Source of the DNA: Larix sibirica
Taxonomy: Eukaryota; Streptophyta; Pinopsida; Pinales; Pinaceae
Assembly (NCBI GenBank): GCA_004151065.3
Contig: NWUY0304679063.1
Span: forward strand, 1 to 25,109
Length of the DNA: 25,109 nt
Direction: 5' to 3'
Positions 20,571 through 25,109 of this stretch are shown piece by piece. Position 1 is the stretch's first letter; every line of letters begins with the position of its first letter. The position numbers were made by a program, and so were the translations under genes. The notes under the pieces were generated by a model. It had not been told where the DNA came from. It saw only the letters and a list, made by a program, of their open reading frames with translations, and searched no databases.

Positions 20571-22780
20571 ATTGGGCTTATAATGTAACTAAATATTAAT
20601 GTTTATGGGTGACCAAACTTCGTCAATGAAATTCAAGGAAGAATATATACAAAGAGAGAAAGGGAGTACCTAAATCAATTGAAAAAACAGATGCAAGTAG
20701 AATAAGACTTGGCTTAAGAAGGAGCCTAAAAAAGACAATAAGAGAAGGAACATGGGAAATACATAAAGAGTGGTGTTTTTCAACATTTGAGGATGAGAAG
20801 AAATGAGTAGTATAATGCACTGAATGCAATTTGAGCAAACATGCTCCCTAGAGTGTAGATGAGATCCAACGTAATGTTGTATCTTTTTAAATTAACAAGG
20901 TCCATGTGTCTCTTTCGATCTACCTAAATAATGGGATAGCAAGACAAAAATAGGTTTCAGATAGAGTTGGATTTAGATGCATACAACAACTTCTCAAACT
21001 GTATTAAGTTTCATATTAAAGAGAAGGAAACACATATCTTCAACATGATCCAAAAATCTCAAAGTATAAGGATCTTTAAGTAGGCAATAATATTTACTGG
21101 AAGGTAAAATGAAGTGCTCTTTCAATTTTTGCTCCTTATTCCATAACTTAAATATACATTGATTACATTTACATATACATTGGTCACATTGTATCAGATG
21201 CTCTATGTCCATCCTTAATTGCTAAAAGGAAACCCTAAACTACCCAAAACAAAAACAAATACTATGAGAAAGTTAGCTCTTATTTTTTTTACCTTTTTAA
21301 CATAAACACCCCTTATTTTTTAGCTCGAGTTGGGGACTTAGATCCCCCAAAACCCCCCCATCTCACTATAGAAATTATATGTACCTATTGACATCGAGCT
21401 TCGAGATTTGTAGTTAATGGAATATCATTCCTAAGACATGTTATTCTTAGGATTCCCAGTTTTAAATGCCAAATACACCTTCACTCTAAGAATTGAACCT
21501 GGATCACCGATGAAAAACTTCCACCACTTTACTCTTAACTACGACTTAGGACAAAATTAACCTCTACAATTACTCACACTAATGTCAATAATAATAAAAT
21601 TTAAGAGATATTATCCTCTAATTTTTCATAAATAAATTTAAAAATTAAATTTTTTACACATGTTTTATAAATTTGGTTCTAATAATCATAAATAAAACAA
21701 AACCTACGAATACTATAATCATAAGTAAAACAAAACCTACAAAATATTTTATTAATATAAATAATAACATTTTTATTAAAGTTAAGAAAAAAATTATCAC
21801 ATCAACTCAAAAATTATGCATAAAATCAATCTTTAATACATTAATATAATTATCATTAAATATAATGATTTTGTTTTTTTGTTACAAGAAAGTTGACTCT
21901 TAAGGGCGTCAAGTTCTGTCTCGATGCAGTTTTATGATCAGATAGTAAAACTTCATGTACTTTTTGATTCGAATGAATAACATTGATACGATTTTTTTCT
22001 GCTGAAAAAAAGTATGGAAATTGTATATTTTAATTACGACATCAACCGACCACCCCAACCACCCAACCTACAACAAGAACCTTCTATCAATCAAATAACA
22101 CACTTAATATTATAATTAAGATTGACATAACCTTGTGAATACCAAACATTGTAATTTGATATTTTAATTAAAAATCCATAAAGGAGGTTCTTTAATAAAT
22201 TCCACGGCAAGGCTTAATATGTAGTGCAAATCGACAAAAATTTATTATATTTTAATTAAAAAATCATATCCACAAATAAAAGGAGGTTCTTCATAAATTC
22301 CATGGCCAAAGAAAGTGCATCTCTCTCTCAAATTCCAATTTGGTCCGTGTCAAAGTTTTGCGTTATGTATTATTTGAGAATATATTTATATAAGTCATAT
22401 TCTCGTTCTTATATGCTTTTCATTCTCATGTTTGACACTTTCCTCTACCTTAATCATTGACATTATTAAATTGTATAGACATAGTGAAATATCACATGAC
22501 TAAATTGTATACATATTGTTATTATTTTGTATAACATCATTGCAAATGAAAACAATTAAAATAATATAAAAAATACTTATTTTAGCAATTGTTTTTTACA
22601 AGTCTAAAATAATGTCAATACAATTTTGAATTGAGTGTAAAGATGTATTGGTTATTTTATACTTATTTCGTTAAGAAAAAACAAAAATATATATATAAAA
22701 AGATAAATGTCATAAATATATTTACTATAAAAAACTATTTAATTTTGAAGAAGTAATGGTTAAGTAAATATTAACTCAAT
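20571..22780. other. AT-rich intergenic DNA
   Basis: No coding frame with recognisable motifs on either strand. The stretch contains a C-rich patch (about 21345-21360) and an 88-bp duplication near 22161. Confidence 0.5.
22161..22310. repeat. 88-bp imperfect tandem duplication
   Basis: ATTTTAATTAAAAAT...AAAGGAGGTTCTT...AAATTCCACGGC at 22161 recurs at 22249 as ATTTTAATTAAAAAA...AAAGGAGGTTCTT...AAATTCCATGGC. The second copy has a small insertion before AAAGGAGG. Confidence 0.7.
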
Positions 22781-22829
22781 TAAACGAGATTTAGGGGCAA
22801 AGGTTTTGAATTAAGTAGGACTTTTTCTA

Positions 22830-25030
22830 GCTTTCTAAATTTGACATGTGCATTGTTTTTCACTGACATGTAGTGTTGAAATGAAAATTTAGGAGAAATG
22901 TGAAGGTTATTTAAAGATTTAACTCTTGATATTGCAGTGAATGTAAGACTTTGACGACCAATGTCTAATGTTGCCTTTTGTAATGTCATTCCTTGTGATT
23001 TATGTATTGTTAAATCCTATGTCATTTAAAGGGGTGCCTATCTATGAGCTCCTCTTGTTACAAATGAGATTGGAATAGAATTGTGAATAGCTACATCACA
23101 TGGTAAACCAATGTAGTTGCTAAAGTGGACAACCACAAACATTGTCAATTCTAGGGGATTTGAGTCTATTTATATAAAATGGCAATAACTCTCCCAAGAG
23201 CTCTATTAAGTACGACAATTGTGACCCAAAAGTTTGATGTTAACATCACTTGTTGTTCGACGTATTGTGAGACTTTTGCATCTAGCTAGACATATTTTAT
23301 GTCAATAGATAGTTTTTTATGGTTTTTTGTAGATTGCTTTGTGTGATTGAAAATTTTAACAATTTGAGCATATGTTTATCATGTGATGTGACCAAATTGT
23401 TCATTGCATATAAATGCATTAAAGTTTGAAATGTGTCTTGTTCTTTATGTGAAACCATATATATAGGCTCGAGAGCCGAATACATAGAGGCACTGAGGCA
23501 TTGTAACGCATCTTTGTACTTGTTCTGAGTAATAAAAGACTTGTTTTGCTCTACCTCCATTACTTATCTTTGTTCTATATATATAATTGCTCATTCCATA
23601 TCATGTATCGCTGGTAACTATGCAATCCACTTAACTACAACAGAAGGTTCTAGTCCTCTAATGTACATTCTGCATTTCCAGTGTTTAACAAAAAATTTCA
23701 TAAGTGAATTAAGAAGGTTTTCCATCTTGATGCTATAGAACAATGTCCAATGTGACAACTATGTCAAATATCCATTAGAGTGTGCTACCATACGATGTTC
23801 CTCTGTACATTGGAATATTCTGTTTAGTTGGCAATTGGCCAAGGTCACCAACAAGGATAATGGAGTGATCACTAAATGGGGTGTATTTGAGGTGATGTAA
23901 TGCTTCACCTAAGTGCTCATCGATGTCATTGAAGGGTTTTGGGTCAATGAATCTCATCTCGTCAATGAGAATGTAATGGACATGCTTTAGTTTTTCATAG
24001 AGAATCGCTAGTGGTTGTCCCTTTAGGGTCATCATCTTCTTTATAGGAATTGGAGGGGTTGTGTTTATTATTGATGCAAGTATATTGAAGGTTGTAATGC
24101 TAGTTAATGCAAGTAGTGGTAATAGATTAGTTTTGTTGGTTGTGGTTGTTAGGAGTGCATACTCAATGCATCAAATCAAGTATGATTTCTTCTTCGTAGG
24201 TTTTTGAATAATCATTTTTAATGGTGTGGTGTTATCTTTTACGAAAAGTGAATGAGAACAATGTTGAAAGCCATGTGTTGGTTTCGGGACAAGGAATCTA
24301 GAAAAGAGGGAATGGAAGAGAAAGCATTTGTAATTTGGTGGCTAGAGAAATTGATGTCTATGAATTGTATGCATTTCTCTTGCAAGTGTGTAGGGATAGA
24401 AGTATGGTTCCAATTATTGTTGTTGTCAAAGTCCCGATGACCAAGTATGTCAAAGTCACTTAATTGGATGATTTTGCTAGGGTGGATCTGAGATAGGATT
24501 TCCCATTCATCCAATTCCATGGGACTTGGGGTATGCATTTCATAATGAATAAGATCTGTGACATCATTAATTTGAGATTATCCAAGTGTGAGCTCAACAT
24601 GGCATGTAGTGTATGAGCTTTTTATTGGTTCATGATTTACAATAATTTATTCAATGGAGTTACCAATGTCACTTAGAATTTGCAAAAGAACTTTATAGAG
24701 AAGGATCTTGCTCCAACAAAAAATAGTGTAGCAATTTTAATATATAGAAGTAATTACATGATAATGGGGAACCACGTGAATAATCATGGTGTGATCCCTT
24801 TTTTCCACATTTGTTAGGCAAGCATCATAGGACAAAGTTCTTACATCTTCAATAATTGGTAACATCTCTAGATCAAAAGGTTTATTAATGTATGCATTGA
24901 TGAAGCTCATTCTTGAGAATGAGTGACTTACATAATGTGCAACACGCTTGAAAATCTTTTGGACTGCATTCAAGCAAAGGAAAGATTGACTGTAGATTGT
25001 AAGGAGAAATTTTTGTAGAATATGAGATAT
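22830..25030 (-). pseudogene. PIF1-family helicase of transposon (Helitron-like) type, decayed
   Basis: Motifs appear in order on the minus strand, spread over several frames. An upstream block, RVAHYVSHSFSRMSFINAYI with EDVRTLSYDACLTN (about 24960-24800), comes first. Next is ILGHRDFDNNNNWN (about 24460-24410). The expected P-loop is PLKMIIQKPTKKKSYLI and then a stop (about 24220-24160), where the family has GTAGTGKS, so Walker A is destroyed. Walker B, HYILIDEMRFIDP (about 23975), and motif III, IILVGDLGQLP (about 23850), survive. MHLYAMNNLVTSHDKHML (about 23420-23370), LTSNFWVTIVVLNRALG, VVVHFSNYIGLP and finally TIHKSQGMTLQKATLDIG with FTAISRVKSL (about 23010-22900) follow. Such helicases form the second half of plant Helitron proteins and also occur alone; no Rep domain is in the window. 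Stops and frameshifts make it inactive. Confidence 0.85.
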
Positions 25031-25109
25031 CTCTTATGCTCTGTAATACCCCCAGTTTTGACTTGGAATGTATTTAACCAAAAAATTGTAAATGATGTAA
25101 ATATGCTAG
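25031..25109. other. Right edge of window, upstream continuation of helicase relic not resolved
   Basis: The bases before the first recognisable helicase block show no clear motif. The element, if longer, continues past the right end. Confidence 0.3.

Noticed and set aside
21450-21500. AATTGAACCTGG as a possible tRNA T-arm
   Set aside because: No matching acceptor or anticodon stem was found around it.

Overview
This is a stretch of a land-plant nuclear genome. It is AT-rich and intron-rich, with degraded plant-type retroelements and one ancient, highly conserved plant gene. The species cannot be fixed from the sequence. The TOPLESS protein it encodes differs enough from the Arabidopsis and rice proteins I remember, and the surroundings are repeat-rich enough, that I lean towards a lineage outside the flowering-plant models. 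That is only an impression.

Left half (about 1.8-12.2 kb, minus strand): one complete TOPLESS/TOPLESS-RELATED (TPL/TPR) transcriptional corepressor gene. I reconstructed 25 coding exons, 11530 down to 1803, that join in a single frame to give 1128 residues with no internal stop. The LisH/CTLH/CRA head, the proline-rich linker and both WD40 blocks are present. Two of the 24 introns appear to use GC rather than GT donors, and both fall in the WD40 part. Upstream lie a leader with a five-unit 31-bp degenerate tandem repeat and a short upstream ORF, a TATA-like palindrome, a telo-box-like palindrome and a short GC-only hairpin.

Right half (12.4-25.1 kb): no intact gene. It holds two coding-like but broken fragments (13.6-14.2 and 15.5-16.3 kb, plus strand), the C-terminal tail of a dead LINE (16.8-17.2 kb, minus), a three-LTR array with only about 128 bp between LTRs (18.35-20.57 kb, minus), and a decayed PIF1-family helicase of transposon type (22.8-25.0 kb, minus). 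Several short tandem duplications sit between them.

The only gene likely to work is the TPL corepressor. Everything to its right (upstream of it) is fossil mobile DNA. I saw no CRISPR array, rRNA, convincing tRNA or operon. I did not find a wholly new system. The most unusual signals are the LTR array, the paired GC-AG introns and the repeat-bearing leader.
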